Source of the DNA: an uncultured Alphaproteobacteria bacterium
Lineage (GTDB): Bacteria > Pseudomonadota > Alphaproteobacteria > SP197
Length of the DNA stretch: 64,000 bases
Direction: 5' to 3'
NCBI GenBank assembly: GCA_943787175.1
Contig: CALSLK010000005.1
Span: 1 to 64,000, forward strand
The translations under genes and the position numbers were made by a program. Positions within the stretch are counted from its first letter, which is position 1; every line of letters begins with the position of its first letter. Of this stretch, positions 31,959-40,531 are shown piece after piece. The notes beneath the pieces were generated by a model. The model searched no databases and had not been told where the DNA came from. It worked only from the letters and a program-made list of their open reading frames with translations.

Positions 31959-34058
31959 ATGACGCTTGCCCACGACCTCCAAAACGACCCGACCGCAGCA
32001 ATTTCGCCGTCGCCGTTCAATCTCGTCTCCAGCTTCGAGCCGCGCGGCGATCAGCCAGCAGCGATCGAGGAACTGATCAACGGGCTGGTCGCAGGCGAAC
32101 GCGATCAGGTCCTGCTGGGTGTCACGGGCTCCGGCAAGACCTACACCATGGCCCAGACGATCCAGCGCATGGGTCGGCCCGCCCTGGTACTGGCGCCCAA
32201 CAAGACGCTGGCTGCCCAGCTATACGGCGAGTTCAAACGGTTCTTCCCCGATAACTCGGTCGAGTATTTCGTCAGTTACTACGATTACTACCAGCCCGAA
32301 GCCTATGTGGCGCGGACCGACACCTATATCGAGAAGGAGTCGAGCCGGAACGAGCAGATCGACCGGATGCGCCATTCCGCGACACGCGCGATCCTGGAGC
32401 GCGACGACACCATCATTATCGCCAGTGTCTCCTGCATCTACGGCATCGGTGACGCCGAGAGTTACTCTGCCATGACCGCCAGCCTTGAAACCGGCATGGT
32501 GGTCGAGCGTGAAGACCTGATGCGCCGTCTGGTCGACATGCAGTACCGGCGCAATGATTCGAACTTCCAGCGCGGCGCCTTCCGCGTGTGCGGCGATTCG
32601 GTGGAGATCTTCCCGAGCCATCTGGAAGACGGTGCCTGGCGCATCAACCTGTTCGGCGACGAGATCGAGGAGATCGTCGAGTTCGACCCGCTGACCGGGG
32701 AACGGCTGGGTGATTTGCAGAAGATCGCTATCTATCCCAACAGCCATCACATCGTGCCCAAGCCGACGCTCCACCAGGCCGTGAAGGCGATCAAGATCGA
32801 GCTCAAGGAACGTCTGCAGCACTATCGTGATATCGGCCGTTACCTGGAAGCCGAGCGGCTGGAACAGCGCTGCACCTTTGACATCGAGATGATGGAAGCA
32901 ACCGGCATGTGCGCCGGAATCGAGAACTATTCCCGCTTCCTGACCGGCCGGGCGCCGGGCGAGCCGCCGCCAACCCTGATGGAGTATCTGCCGGAAAACT
33001 CCATCCTGTTCGTGGACGAAAGCCATGTTTCGGTCTCACAGGTCGGCGGCATGTTCAAAGGCGACTTCAACCGCAAATCGACCCTGGCCGAATTCGGCTT
33101 TCGCCTGCCAAGCTGTATCGATAACCGGCCGCTGAAGTTCGAGGAATGGGATGCCATGCGTCCCCAGACCGTCTTTGTTTCTGCAACACCGGCAAAGTGG
33201 GAAATGGAGCGGACTGGCGGTGTCTTCACCGAACAGATCATCCGCCCCACCGGCCTGATCGACCCGCCGTGCATCATCCGTCCGGCATCGACCCAGGTGG
33301 ACGACCTGATGGCCGAATGCCGTGAGGTCGCCGCCAAGGGCCAGCGTATTCTGGTCACGACCCTGACCAAACGCATGGCCGAGGCTCTGACCGAGTACCT
33401 GACCGAGTCCGGTTTGCGTGTGCGGTATCTCCATTCCGACATCGATACCCTTGAGCGTATCGAGATCATCCGCGATCTGCGCCTGGGCGTGTTCGACGTA
33501 CTGATCGGCATCAACCTTCTGCGTGAGGGTCTCGATATTCCAGAATGCGCGCTGGTCGCCATCCTGGATGCCGACAAGGAAGGCTTCCTGCGTTCGGAGA
33601 CCTCCCTGATCCAGACCATCGGTCGTGCTGCGCGCAACGTCGATGGCCGCGTCCTGCTTTATGCCGACCACATGACGGCCTCGCTGGAAAAGGCGATCGA
33701 GGAAACCGACCGTCGCCGGACCAAGCAGACCGCCTGGAACGTGGCAAACGGCGTGACCCCGGAATCGATCCAGCACGGCATCTCCGACACCATGCAGACG
33801 GTCTATGACGCCGACTATGTGACAGTCGATCTGGGGGTCTCGGACGAAGGCGGCGACATGACGTTGCAGGAGCGTCTGGCCGATCTGGAGAGCCGCATGC
33901 GCACCGCGGCCGCCGATCTGGAATTTGAGGAAGCCGCCCGCCTGCGCGACGAGATCCGCCGCCTGGAAGCCATGGAACTGGGTCTGAAAACCAATCCCCA
34001 GGAAGCTGCCATGGAACGCAAGGGCCGTCGCAAGGTGAAGAAACGCAAGGGTCCCTAG
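31959..34058 (+). CDS. uvrB: Excinuclease ABC subunit UvrB
   Basis: DNA-damage recognition helicase of nucleotide excision repair, 699 residues with an intact frame. The Walker A motif is GVTGSGKTYTMAQ. The beta-hairpin region is YYDYYQPEAYVARTDTYIEK, and the helicase motifs include FVDESHVSVSQVGGM and QTIGRAARNVDGRVLLY. The C-terminal UVR domain (DLEFEEAARLRDEIRRLEAM) binds UvrC. I chose the ATG at 31959 because it gives a normal N-terminus; an in-frame codon at 31851 adds unconserved residues. UvrC is encoded 15 kb downstream. Confidence 0.97.
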   Translation: MTLAHDLQNDPTAAISPSPFNLVSSFEPRGDQPAAIEELINGLVAGERDQVLLGVTGSGKTYTMAQTIQRMGRPALVLAPNKTLAAQLYGEFKRFFPDNSVEYFVSYYDYYQPEAYVARTDTYIEKESSRNEQIDRMRHSATRAILERDDTIIIASVSCIYGIGDAESYSAMTASLETGMVVEREDLMRRLVDMQYRRNDSNFQRGAFRVCGDSVEIFPSHLEDGAWRINLFGDEIEEIVEFDPLTGERLGDLQKIAIYPNSHHIVPKPTLHQAVKAIKIELKERLQHYRDIGRYLEAERLEQRCTFDIEMMEATGMCAGIENYSRFLTGRAPGEPPPTLMEYLPENSILFVDESHVSVSQVGGMFKGDFNRKSTLAEFGFRLPSCIDNRPLKFEEWDAMRPQTVFVSATPAKWEMERTGGVFTEQIIRPTGLIDPPCIIRPASTQVDDLMAECREVAAKGQRILVTTLTKRMAEALTEYLTESGLRVRYLHSDIDTLERIEIIRDLRLGVFDVLIGINLLREGLDIPECALVAILDADKEGFLRSETSLIQTIGRAARNVDGRVLLYADHMTASLEKAIEETDRRRTKQTAWNVANGVTPESIQHGISDTMQTVYDADYVTVDLGVSDEGGDMTLQERLADLESRMRTAAADLEFEEAARLRDEIRRLEAMELGLKTNPQEAAMERKGRRKVKKRKGP

Positions 34059-34144
34059 CGTCCAGGCACATTGCTCGCGCGGGAAATCCTGCCCAAGCGA
34101 GGATCATCGTGGACCACACAACGCCATGCGATTAGAACCCCCCC

Positions 34145-34930
34145 ATGGAAACAGACGATAAGCAGAAGGGCGTTGCCCTGGTGACAGGATCGGGCAAACG
34201 TCTGGGGTTGGCCATTGCCAATGCCCTTGCAGACGATGGCTGGGCTGTCGTATTTCACGCCAACAGTTCGCTCGAGGTGGCCCAGAGCGCCGCGCAGGCG
34301 GTGATCGATCGCGGAGGCCTGGCAGCCGCCTTTCAGGCTGATCTGTCTGACTCGGATGCGCTAAAGCCACTGGTCGCATCCGCCGGCGCGGCATTCGGCC
34401 CCCTGACCCTGCTGGTGAACAATGCTGGGGTCTTCGAGCATGACAGCATCCGCACGGTTACCAAGAACACCATTGCAACCAATCTGAACCTGAATCTGAT
34501 TGCACCGATGTTGCTGACCCAGGCGTTTGTTGCCCAGTTGCCTGGCGGTGTGCAGGGCAACGTGATCAACATCCTGGACCAACGGGTGGCCAATCCGACG
34601 CCAAACTTCATGTCCTACACCGCATCCAAGGTTGCCCTGGCAGTCATGACGCGGACCTGGGCACTGGAACTAGCGCCGGCAATCCGGGTCAACGGCATTG
34701 GCCCGGGCATGGCGCTGCCTGATCCCGGTAACGACGAAGCCGGCATGAAGACCTGGACCGATGGCTACCCGTTACGACGGGGAACCTCGCCCGAGGAGAT
34801 CAGCCATGCCCTGCGGTACATTCTGTCGGCACCGGCCATGACCGGTCAGACCCTGCATCTCGATGGCGGACAGAATCTGGGCTGGTTGCATCCAGAGGGC
34901 GGCTATCCGCTGAAGCCGGGTCAGGTATGA
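34145..34930 (+). CDS. SDR family oxidoreductase, probably pteridine reductase (FolM-like)
   Basis: NAD(P)-dependent short-chain dehydrogenase of 261 residues. The nucleotide motif reads TGSGKRLGLAIA, close to the TGxxKRLG signature of pteridine/dihydromonapterin reductases. NNAGVFEHDS and the catalytic YTASK follow. Its last four bases overlap the start of folB, the dihydroneopterin aldolase gene, which supports a role in pterin or folate metabolism. An exact substrate (dihydromonapterin or dihydrofolate) is inferred from context, not seen. Confidence 0.82.
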   Translation: METDDKQKGVALVTGSGKRLGLAIANALADDGWAVVFHANSSLEVAQSAAQAVIDRGGLAAAFQADLSDSDALKPLVASAGAAFGPLTLLVNNAGVFEHDSIRTVTKNTIATNLNLNLIAPMLLTQAFVAQLPGGVQGNVINILDQRVANPTPNFMSYTASKVALAVMTRTWALELAPAIRVNGIGPGMALPDPGNDEAGMKTWTDGYPLRRGTSPEEISHALRYILSAPAMTGQTLHLDGGQNLGWLHPEGGYPLKPGQV

Positions 34931-35277
34931 GCTGGGGCAAGGTCTTTGTTGAAGGCCTGCAGCTCGAAGCCTCCATCGGGATTCTTGAGCACGAGCGCAG
35001 GGCGCTTCAGCCGCTGGTGGTCGACATCGAGCTGGAGGTCGATACCGGAACGCCGATCGAAGGCGACATCAACAGCGTGTTCGACTATCGGGCCCCGGTG
35101 GAAAGCGCCAAGGCGCTGGTGGCTGCGGGCCATATCGAACTGGTGGAAACCTTCGCTGAAAACCTTGCTGCGTCCTGTCTGGAGGACGACCGGGTCCGGA
35201 GCGTGCGGGTTCGCGTTTCCAAGCCGGATGCCATTGCCGAGGCTCGGGCTTCCGGCGTTGAAATTGTGCGGCCCTGA
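34927..35277 (+). CDS. folB: Dihydroneopterin aldolase family protein
   Basis: A 116-residue enzyme of folate biosynthesis that cleaves dihydroneopterin to 6-hydroxymethyl-dihydropterin. Characteristic regions are VFVEGLQLEASIGILEHER near the start, VFDYRAPVESAKALV, and HIELVETFAENLAASCL with the conserved Glu. The terminal RVRVSKPDAI is also typical. It is coupled to the preceding SDR through an ATGA overlap. Confidence 0.88.
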   Translation: MSWGKVFVEGLQLEASIGILEHERRALQPLVVDIELEVDTGTPIEGDINSVFDYRAPVESAKALVAAGHIELVETFAENLAASCLEDDRVRSVRVRVSKPDAIAEARASGVEIVRP

Positions 35278-35650
35278 ACAACACGCCAGACCGCGACTCG
35301 TGAGAACGTGGACGCACGGATCGGATGGGCCCTGAACCACGAGAAAACGCAGGAAACCGCGCTCCCGGACGGTTGCAAAGGGCCGCTTGTGCACAGCCGA
35401 TGGCGCCGTCCTGACATCGCGGCCTGTCAACCCGCCCTTTGCGAATTTGTTGCAGTGTTGTCACAGCAACACCGGGCAAAACTGTTTGATTTCATAGAGT
35501 TAGGAAAACTGCCCAAAAATTGGGCAAACCGATGACCACTCGCGGTTTCCTGCGGAGAAGCTGTCATTCCTGCGAGTTTGTCGACAGTTCTGTCCACAGA
35601 AGCTGTTGATAGAGCCAAAGCGATGGGAAACGGCCAGTTCAGAGCGCGGT
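35278..35650. other. Gene-free stretch with small hairpins
   Basis: No convincing coding frame was found in these 373 bp between folB and the FadR-type regulator, which converge on it. Two small stems are present: GTGTTG/CAACAC around 35456-35473, and GCCCAA-AAA-TTGGGC at 35511-35525. Neither has a clean T run. The rest shows nothing recognisable. Confidence 0.5.
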
Positions 35651-36394
35651 TTAGGCCGCAGAGAGCTGCTTGCGGGCAGAGGCCAGATGATCGTCAACAA
35701 TGGCCACCGCCTGATCTGAATCGCGGGCACGCAGCGCATCATAAAGTGAACGGTGCTGGCGGTTGTAAGCGTCCATCGATTCCGTCGTGAGAACCTTGTC
35801 CTTCATGGCGTTCCATTGGCGGTGGCCACGCACATAGTTGATCTGGCGATACAGCGAGATCATGAGCGGATTGCGCGTGGAATCGGCAATGGCCTGATGG
35901 AACGTCCGGTCATGGCGTGTAAACGCCTCGGCATTGACCTCGGAGTTCTCCAGGGCCTTCAACGCTTCGCCAATACGATCAAGATCACGCAGCGTGGCGT
36001 GGAGCGTAGCCAGACGCACCATGTGTGGTTCAACGGCGATGCGCACCTCGACCAGTTCCAGCGGACTGGTGATTTCGGCAACATCTTCCTCGGCGGCCTC
36101 GGGACGGAAGGTCACAAAGGTCCCGGAACCAACCCTGCGGTTGACCAGTTTACCATGCTCAAGGATGCGCAGAGCCTCACGGACCGTGGTACGCGAGCTG
36201 CCCAATGCGGTCGCCAACTGACGTTCTGCGGGCAACCGTTCCCCGTCCACATAGACGCCGTCAAGGATCGCCTGGCGCAACTGGGTTGCGATGGCAGCGG
36301 CGCTTTTTGCATTGGGCAGCGGCAGGTTGCGCAGCATATCGCCGCGCTCTGTCACACCGGTCCCCTGGTTCGAAGCGCTTTCGCTTGACATCAT
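35651..36394 (-). CDS. GntR/FadR (FCD domain) family transcriptional regulator
   Basis: A 247-residue regulator. The N-terminal winged helix shows IATQLRQAILDGVYVDGERL, then LGSSRTTVREALRILEHGKL. The C-terminal FCD effector domain has the metal-binding type pattern VRIAVEPHMVRLA, RHDRTFHQAIADSTRN and RQHRSLYDALRARD. FCD regulators often bind carboxylic or amino acids. It diverges from the oxidoreductase/GlnT/GlxBCD genes, and a perfect TGGTNNNACCA site lies between them. Two adjacent ATG codons (36394 and 36391) could be the start; codons further upstream encode unconserved residues. Confidence 0.92.
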   Translation of the reverse strand: MMSSESASNQGTGVTERGDMLRNLPLPNAKSAAAIATQLRQAILDGVYVDGERLPAERQLATALGSSRTTVREALRILEHGKLVNRRVGSGTFVTFRPEAAEEDVAEITSPLELVEVRIAVEPHMVRLATLHATLRDLDRIGEALKALENSEVNAEAFTRHDRTFHQAIADSTRNPLMISLYRQINYVRGHRQWNAMKDKVLTTESMDAYNRQHRSLYDALRARDSDQAVAIVDDHLASARKQLSAA

Positions 36395-36455
36395 CTTCCA
36401 GCGGGACTTAGCTACCCGCGAATTGGTTCGATTGGGCCAGAATTGGCACAGTACA

Positions 36456-36466
36456 TGGTCGGACCA
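36456..36466. promoter_or_regulatory. FadR-type operator TGGTCGGACCA
   Basis: A perfect 11-bp palindrome matching the TGGTNNNACCA pattern bound by FadR-subfamily GntR proteins. It lies 62 bp upstream of the regulator's ATG and 111 bp upstream of the oxidoreductase ATG, so it could control both directions. Confidence 0.55.
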
Positions 36467-36576
36467 AACAGCGCCCGCGTCAAGCGCGGTCAAGGTTTTT
36501 GGGCGTTTCACCCCGCTAAACCAATTTGGGCCACGCGCGACTCGGCAACGTCCTTTGAGGAGGAACGACGAGGACC

Positions 36577-37914
36577 ATGGCCTTCCCGACCCAAGCAAAA
36601 CACGTCATCATCGGCGCAGGCATTCACGGCCTGAGCACGGCATACCATCTCGCTCTTGAGCTCAAGGCCCGCGGCAAGGGTTCGGGCGAGGACATCCTGG
36701 TCATCGACAAATCAGGCATTGCCGCCGGTGCCAGCGGCATCGCCTGCGGCGTGGTGCGCAACAACTATTTCCAGCCGGCCATGCGCGAGCTGATGGCCCA
36801 TTCGGTCGAGGTCTGGGAAAGCGATCCCAAGGCCTACAGCTATCACCCCGTCGGCTACATGCAGATCAGTCCGGAATCGATGCACGAGGACATCTCCTCG
36901 ATCCATAGCCAGCAGAAGGCCATTGGTTATGAGTCCGAACTCATCGAGGGCACCGATGACTGCATGACGTACATGAAAGGCATGTTTTCGGACTGGCGCG
37001 CACAGGGCATCACGTCCGTGCTGCACGAGAAAAAGGGCGGTTACGCCAACAACACCGCCTCGATCTATGGCCTGGCTGGCAAGGCCGAAGGTGAAGGCGT
37101 GCGCATCCTGACCGGTTGCGAAGTCACTGGCTTCGAGAAGTCCGGCGACGCGGTTTCCAAGGTCAAGACCGACAAGGGCGATATCGAAACCGACCATGTT
37201 GTGGTGGCTGTCGGCCCCTGGGCCAGCAAGGTCTGGAAGATGCTGGATCTGCCGAACTCAGTCTCGATCAAGGGGCGCGACGGCGAAGTCCATGACGGCA
37301 TCGACACCTGGCGTTACTGGTGCCTGGAAGAAGGCACCCTGGGCATCGACCCCGACATCCAGAAGACCAATGACGGCAAGATGCCGCCGGTCATCCATGT
37401 CGACACCGATGCACCGCTTTATTCCGATGTCGATGGATCGCTCATCACCGACAAGCTGTGGGGCATCTATTACAAGCCCGACTTCAACTTTGCCGGCATC
37501 CAGGGCGGGGCCATGCCCTATGTCGTGGAAACGCCGGTCGACGAAGTCGCGCTGGACCCCTATGGGCCGGATTCACCCGACTTCATCGTCGATGACGAAT
37601 TCGCCCATATGTGGTGTTCGGCCCTGGCGTTCTGTCAGGAACGCTTCTCCGGGCAGATCGGCAAGTGGAAGAAAGAAGCATCGGGTGGCCTGGGCTGCTT
37701 CACGCCTGACAGCTTCCCGGTGATCGATACGTTCTGCGAGAACGTGCATTTCATTGCCGACTCCAATCACGGCTACAAGATGATTGGCGTGGGCAAGCTG
37801 GTCGCAAGCGAGGTCGCTGGCGAAAAAAGCGCCCTGCTCGAGCCGTTCCGTTTCTCGCGTTACGCGGAAGGAAATCTCCATCCCGTGTCGCACAGCCCAT
37901 TCCCGTGGAGCTGA
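36577..37914 (+). CDS. FAD-dependent oxidoreductase (DAO / sarcosine oxidase beta-like)
   Basis: A 445-residue flavoprotein of the D-amino-acid-oxidase superfamily. The FAD-binding Rossmann motif is at the N-terminus (HVIIGAGIHGLSTAYHLALE), and the ASGIACGVVRNNYFQPAM region is typical of sarcosine oxidase/dehydrogenase beta subunits. The C-terminal flavin loop is IADSNHGYKMIGVGKLVASE. In the context of GlnT and GlxBCD-type genes it may oxidise an N-methyl amino acid such as N-methylglutamate or sarcosine. However, the companion subunits of N-methylglutamate dehydrogenase are absent nearby. It has a good AGGAGG site and is the first gene of the operon. Confidence 0.85.
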   Translation: MAFPTQAKHVIIGAGIHGLSTAYHLALELKARGKGSGEDILVIDKSGIAAGASGIACGVVRNNYFQPAMRELMAHSVEVWESDPKAYSYHPVGYMQISPESMHEDISSIHSQQKAIGYESELIEGTDDCMTYMKGMFSDWRAQGITSVLHEKKGGYANNTASIYGLAGKAEGEGVRILTGCEVTGFEKSGDAVSKVKTDKGDIETDHVVVAVGPWASKVWKMLDLPNSVSIKGRDGEVHDGIDTWRYWCLEEGTLGIDPDIQKTNDGKMPPVIHVDTDAPLYSDVDGSLITDKLWGIYYKPDFNFAGIQGGAMPYVVETPVDEVALDPYGPDSPDFIVDDEFAHMWCSALAFCQERFSGQIGKWKKEASGGLGCFTPDSFPVIDTFCENVHFIADSNHGYKMIGVGKLVASEVAGEKSALLEPFRFSRYAEGNLHPVSHSPFPWS

Positions 37915-37977
37915 ACCACGGGGGCATGCGTTGACTCAGGTCAGGGACGCACGTCACTCTCAGCACTAAGGCTAAGG

Positions 37978-37998
37978 CGATGTGGATGAGCCACATCG
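37978..37998. other. Small hairpin between the oxidoreductase and glnT genes
   Basis: CGATGTGG and CCACATCG form an 8-bp stem with loop ATGAG. It is not followed by a T run, so it is more likely an mRNA processing or stability element than a terminator. Confidence 0.35.
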
Positions 37999-38043
37999 TT
38001 GATGCCGAAACATCTAGGGAAGCTCCAAAGGGGGATATGATCC

Positions 38044-39516
38044 ATGCCGATGGATATTGAAGGCTACGTCGAACAAAAAGGCCGTGCTCAGCAGATCAAG
38101 GAAGTACGCAAGAAGATCAAAGAGCTGAAGATTGATTACATCTATTATCAGTTCATCTCGGTCACCGGCCGCATCATCGGCAAGGGCGTTCCTGCTGATC
38201 ACTGGGAAACCATCGCCGAACGCGGTTTCCAGCTGGTTTATGGCTCAGTCGCCAACCTCTATGTCGACCGTTATGGCGATTACATTGGCTACGGTCCTGA
38301 ATCTTCCGAACTGATCGGCATTCCCGATCCCGACACCTTTGTGCAGCTGCCCTGGGACAAGCGCGTTGCGCGGGTCTATTGCACCTGCTTCCGCAACCGC
38401 GAAGAGCCGGAAAATCCCGGTGGCTTCTTCACCGGCGACTGCCGCGGCAACCTGCGCCGCTCGCATGATGAGTTCCAGAAGAAGCACAAGGGCCTTCACA
38501 TGCGTCACGGCACCGAGCCGGAGATGATGTGGCTGAAGAAGGGTGAAGACGGACTGCCCAATGGTGGTTTCTCGAAACCCAACTGCTATCACATCGACCA
38601 GTTCGAAAGCCTGCGTCCTGTCTTCATGAAGGTCATCGAATACAGCCGCGCCATGGGTCTGGACATGATCCAGGGCGACCATGAGGACGCTCCGGGTCAG
38701 CTTGAACTGAACTTCCAATTCGATGATGCCCTGCGAACGGCCGACCGTCTGGCAACCTATCGCCAGATCTGTGCCCAGGTCGCACGCGAAAACAATCTGA
38801 TCGCCTGCTTCATGGCCAAACCCTTCATGGGCGTTTCGGCCAATGGCTGTCATCACAACGTGTCACTCTGGAAGGGCGGCAAGGACGAGTTCAACCAGCT
38901 GGGCCAGGAAAACATCGCCGGCATGCCGGGGAACTTCATGTACAAGAAGGGTGGCAAGAACACCTTCCTGCCCGAAGGCAAGGACCTGCGTAAACCGGGT
39001 AAAACCGGGCTGAAGGCAATCGGCGGCGTGATGAACCATCTCGACGCGTTGACCGCCATCGGCTGTCCGACCGTCAACTCCTACCGCCGACTTTGGGATA
39101 CAGGTTTCTGGGCACCAGTCTTTGCTGACTGGGGTTACCAGAACCGCACCACCGGCATGCGTGTTTCCGCACCAGGCCGCTTCGAATACCGCGCAGTGGA
39201 TTCGATGGTGAACCCCTATCTGATGGCCAATGCCATCATCAAGTCGTTCGACCACGGCATCACCGACAATCTCGACCCCGGTGAGCCCGAAGAGCGCAAC
39301 ATCTACCAGGCCATGGAAGAGGGCAAACAGGTCAAGAAGCTGCCGATGTCACTCGGCGACGCCCTGATCGCTCTCGATAAGGATGACGTCATCAAGTCCG
39401 CCATGCCCGGCGACATGTACCGTGTGTTCAAACACTACAAGACGAATGAGTGGGAGAACTTCATGGCCACGGTCACCGAGTGGGATCTGGAGAACTATTG
39501 GGATTGCCTGCCCTGA
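38044..39516 (+). CDS. glnT: Glutamine synthetase family protein, GlnT / gamma-glutamylmethylamide synthetase type
   Basis: ATP-dependent ligase of 490 residues in the glutamine synthetase superfamily (type III, GlnT clade). It would couple glutamate with ammonia, or with methylamine to form gamma-glutamylmethylamide (GmaS). The N-terminal beta-grasp region is IDYIYYQFISVTGRIIGKGV. Catalytic-domain motifs include MIQGDHEDAPGQLELNF, AKPFMGVSANGCHHNVSLW with the ATP-site His residues, and RFEYRAVDSMVNPYLMANAI. The ATG at 38044 has AAAGGGGG 8 bases upstream. The surrounding Glx/Mgs subunits favour an amide or methylamide role, but GS and GmaS cannot be separated from sequence alone. Confidence 0.85.
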   Translation: MPMDIEGYVEQKGRAQQIKEVRKKIKELKIDYIYYQFISVTGRIIGKGVPADHWETIAERGFQLVYGSVANLYVDRYGDYIGYGPESSELIGIPDPDTFVQLPWDKRVARVYCTCFRNREEPENPGGFFTGDCRGNLRRSHDEFQKKHKGLHMRHGTEPEMMWLKKGEDGLPNGGFSKPNCYHIDQFESLRPVFMKVIEYSRAMGLDMIQGDHEDAPGQLELNFQFDDALRTADRLATYRQICAQVARENNLIACFMAKPFMGVSANGCHHNVSLWKGGKDEFNQLGQENIAGMPGNFMYKKGGKNTFLPEGKDLRKPGKTGLKAIGGVMNHLDALTAIGCPTVNSYRRLWDTGFWAPVFADWGYQNRTTGMRVSAPGRFEYRAVDSMVNPYLMANAIIKSFDHGITDNLDPGEPEERNIYQAMEEGKQVKKLPMSLGDALIALDKDDVIKSAMPGDMYRVFKHYKTNEWENFMATVTEWDLENYWDCLP

Positions 39517-39534
39517 GCAGGACGTTCACGTAAT

Positions 39535-39569
39535 GGCGGCGGCCCAGTTGCGGCCGCCGCCCTTTTTTT
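39535..39569 (+). terminator. Intrinsic terminator or attenuator between glnT and glxB
   Basis: A 10-bp all-GC perfect stem (GGCGGCGGCC / GGCCGCCGCC) with loop CAGTTGC is followed by C and seven T. It sits 27 bp upstream of the next start codon, inside what otherwise looks like one operon, so it may tune the ratio of ligase to synthase subunits. Confidence 0.85.
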
Positions 39570-39595
39570 GTTCAAACTCAAGGAGAACCAACGCC

Positions 39596-40531
39596 ATGTG
39601 TGGCATCGCTGGTATCATCCATCGCAAGGGAGCCTCAGACATCGGGTCGGAAATGACCTCGATGCTGCAGTCTCTCAAACACCGCGGCCCCGACTCGACC
39701 GGCTTTGCCATCTATGGCGTGCCGGGCAAGAAAGAGTACGTGCTGCGTTTCAAGGTCGCCGAACAGGAAGATGCGCTGAAGGGTTATGAAATCCATCAGA
39801 CCATCAAGGACCGGCGCGCCGAAGTTGACCGCCGCCTGAAATCTCTGGGCGTCAAGGTCACCAAGGCCGAAGCCGCGACCGAGTACGCTTTTCGCTACCA
39901 GATCAAGTTCAACGGCGACATGAAGAAGCTGGCCGACTACGTCGAAGACGTCGAGTCGACCGAGATTCTCTCGCTGGGCAGCGGGCTGGAGCTGATCAAG
40001 GACCTGGGCGATGCCACGGTCGTCTCAGACCAGTACTCGCTGAAGGGCTTCAAGGGCACGCACGCCATCGGTCATACCCGCATGGCAACGGAATCAGATG
40101 TCGATATCCGTTCGGCTCATCCTTATTGGGCATACCCGTATCACGACATTTCCGTCGTCCATAACGGCCAGCTCACAAACTACTGGATCATGCGCCGCGA
40201 GCTCGAGCGCAAGGATTTCCGTTTCATGTCGAACTGTGACAGCGAGCTGATCGCCGTCTACATCGCCGACAAGATGCAGAACGGCATCGAACTCGAAGAT
40301 GCCATGAACCAGTCGGTCGATGAACTCGATGGCGTGTTCACCTATCTGGTGGCAACCGCCGACAGCCTGGGCATGGCCAAGGACTGCATGGCCGCAAAGC
40401 CAATGGTTCTCTACGAAAGCGACAAGATGGTCGTGATGGCGTCCGAAGAGGTCGCCATCCGCCAGGTCCTGCCGCAGGAAATCGACACAATTGACCCCTA
40501 CGATCGGGAGGTTCGGGTATGGCGCAGCTAA
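39596..40531 (+). CDS. glxB: Class II glutamine amidotransferase subunit (GlxB / MgsA-like)
   Basis: A 311-residue Ntn-type glutaminase domain, homologous to the N-terminal domain of glutamate synthase and to subunit A of N-methylglutamate synthase. Processing to expose Cys2 is expected (MCGIAGIIHRKG). Other marks are LKHRGPDSTGFAIYG, HTRMATESDVDIRSAHPY, VVHNGQLTNYW and SNCDSELIAVYIADKM. It would release ammonia, or methylamine from gamma-glutamylmethylamide, for the partner synthase. I chose the ATG at 39596 because Cys must be residue 2. It overlaps the next gene by 13 bp. Confidence 0.92.
   Translation: MCGIAGIIHRKGASDIGSEMTSMLQSLKHRGPDSTGFAIYGVPGKKEYVLRFKVAEQEDALKGYEIHQTIKDRRAEVDRRLKSLGVKVTKAEAATEYAFRYQIKFNGDMKKLADYVEDVESTEILSLGSGLELIKDLGDATVVSDQYSLKGFKGTHAIGHTRMATESDVDIRSAHPYWAYPYHDISVVHNGQLTNYWIMRRELERKDFRFMSNCDSELIAVYIADKMQNGIELEDAMNQSVDELDGVFTYLVATADSLGMAKDCMAAKPMVLYESDKMVVMASEEVAIRQVLPQEIDTIDPYDREVRVWRS

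Noticed and set aside
35390..35600. DnaA-box-like words (TTGTGCACA, CTGTCCACA) suggesting a replication origin
   Set aside because: Only weak single matches, no cluster, no AT-rich unwinding region and no origin-associated genes nearby.
36577..37914. Complete heterotetrameric sarcosine oxidase or N-methylglutamate dehydrogenase
   Set aside because: Only one DAO-type subunit is present; no alpha, gamma or small delta subunit genes lie in the window.
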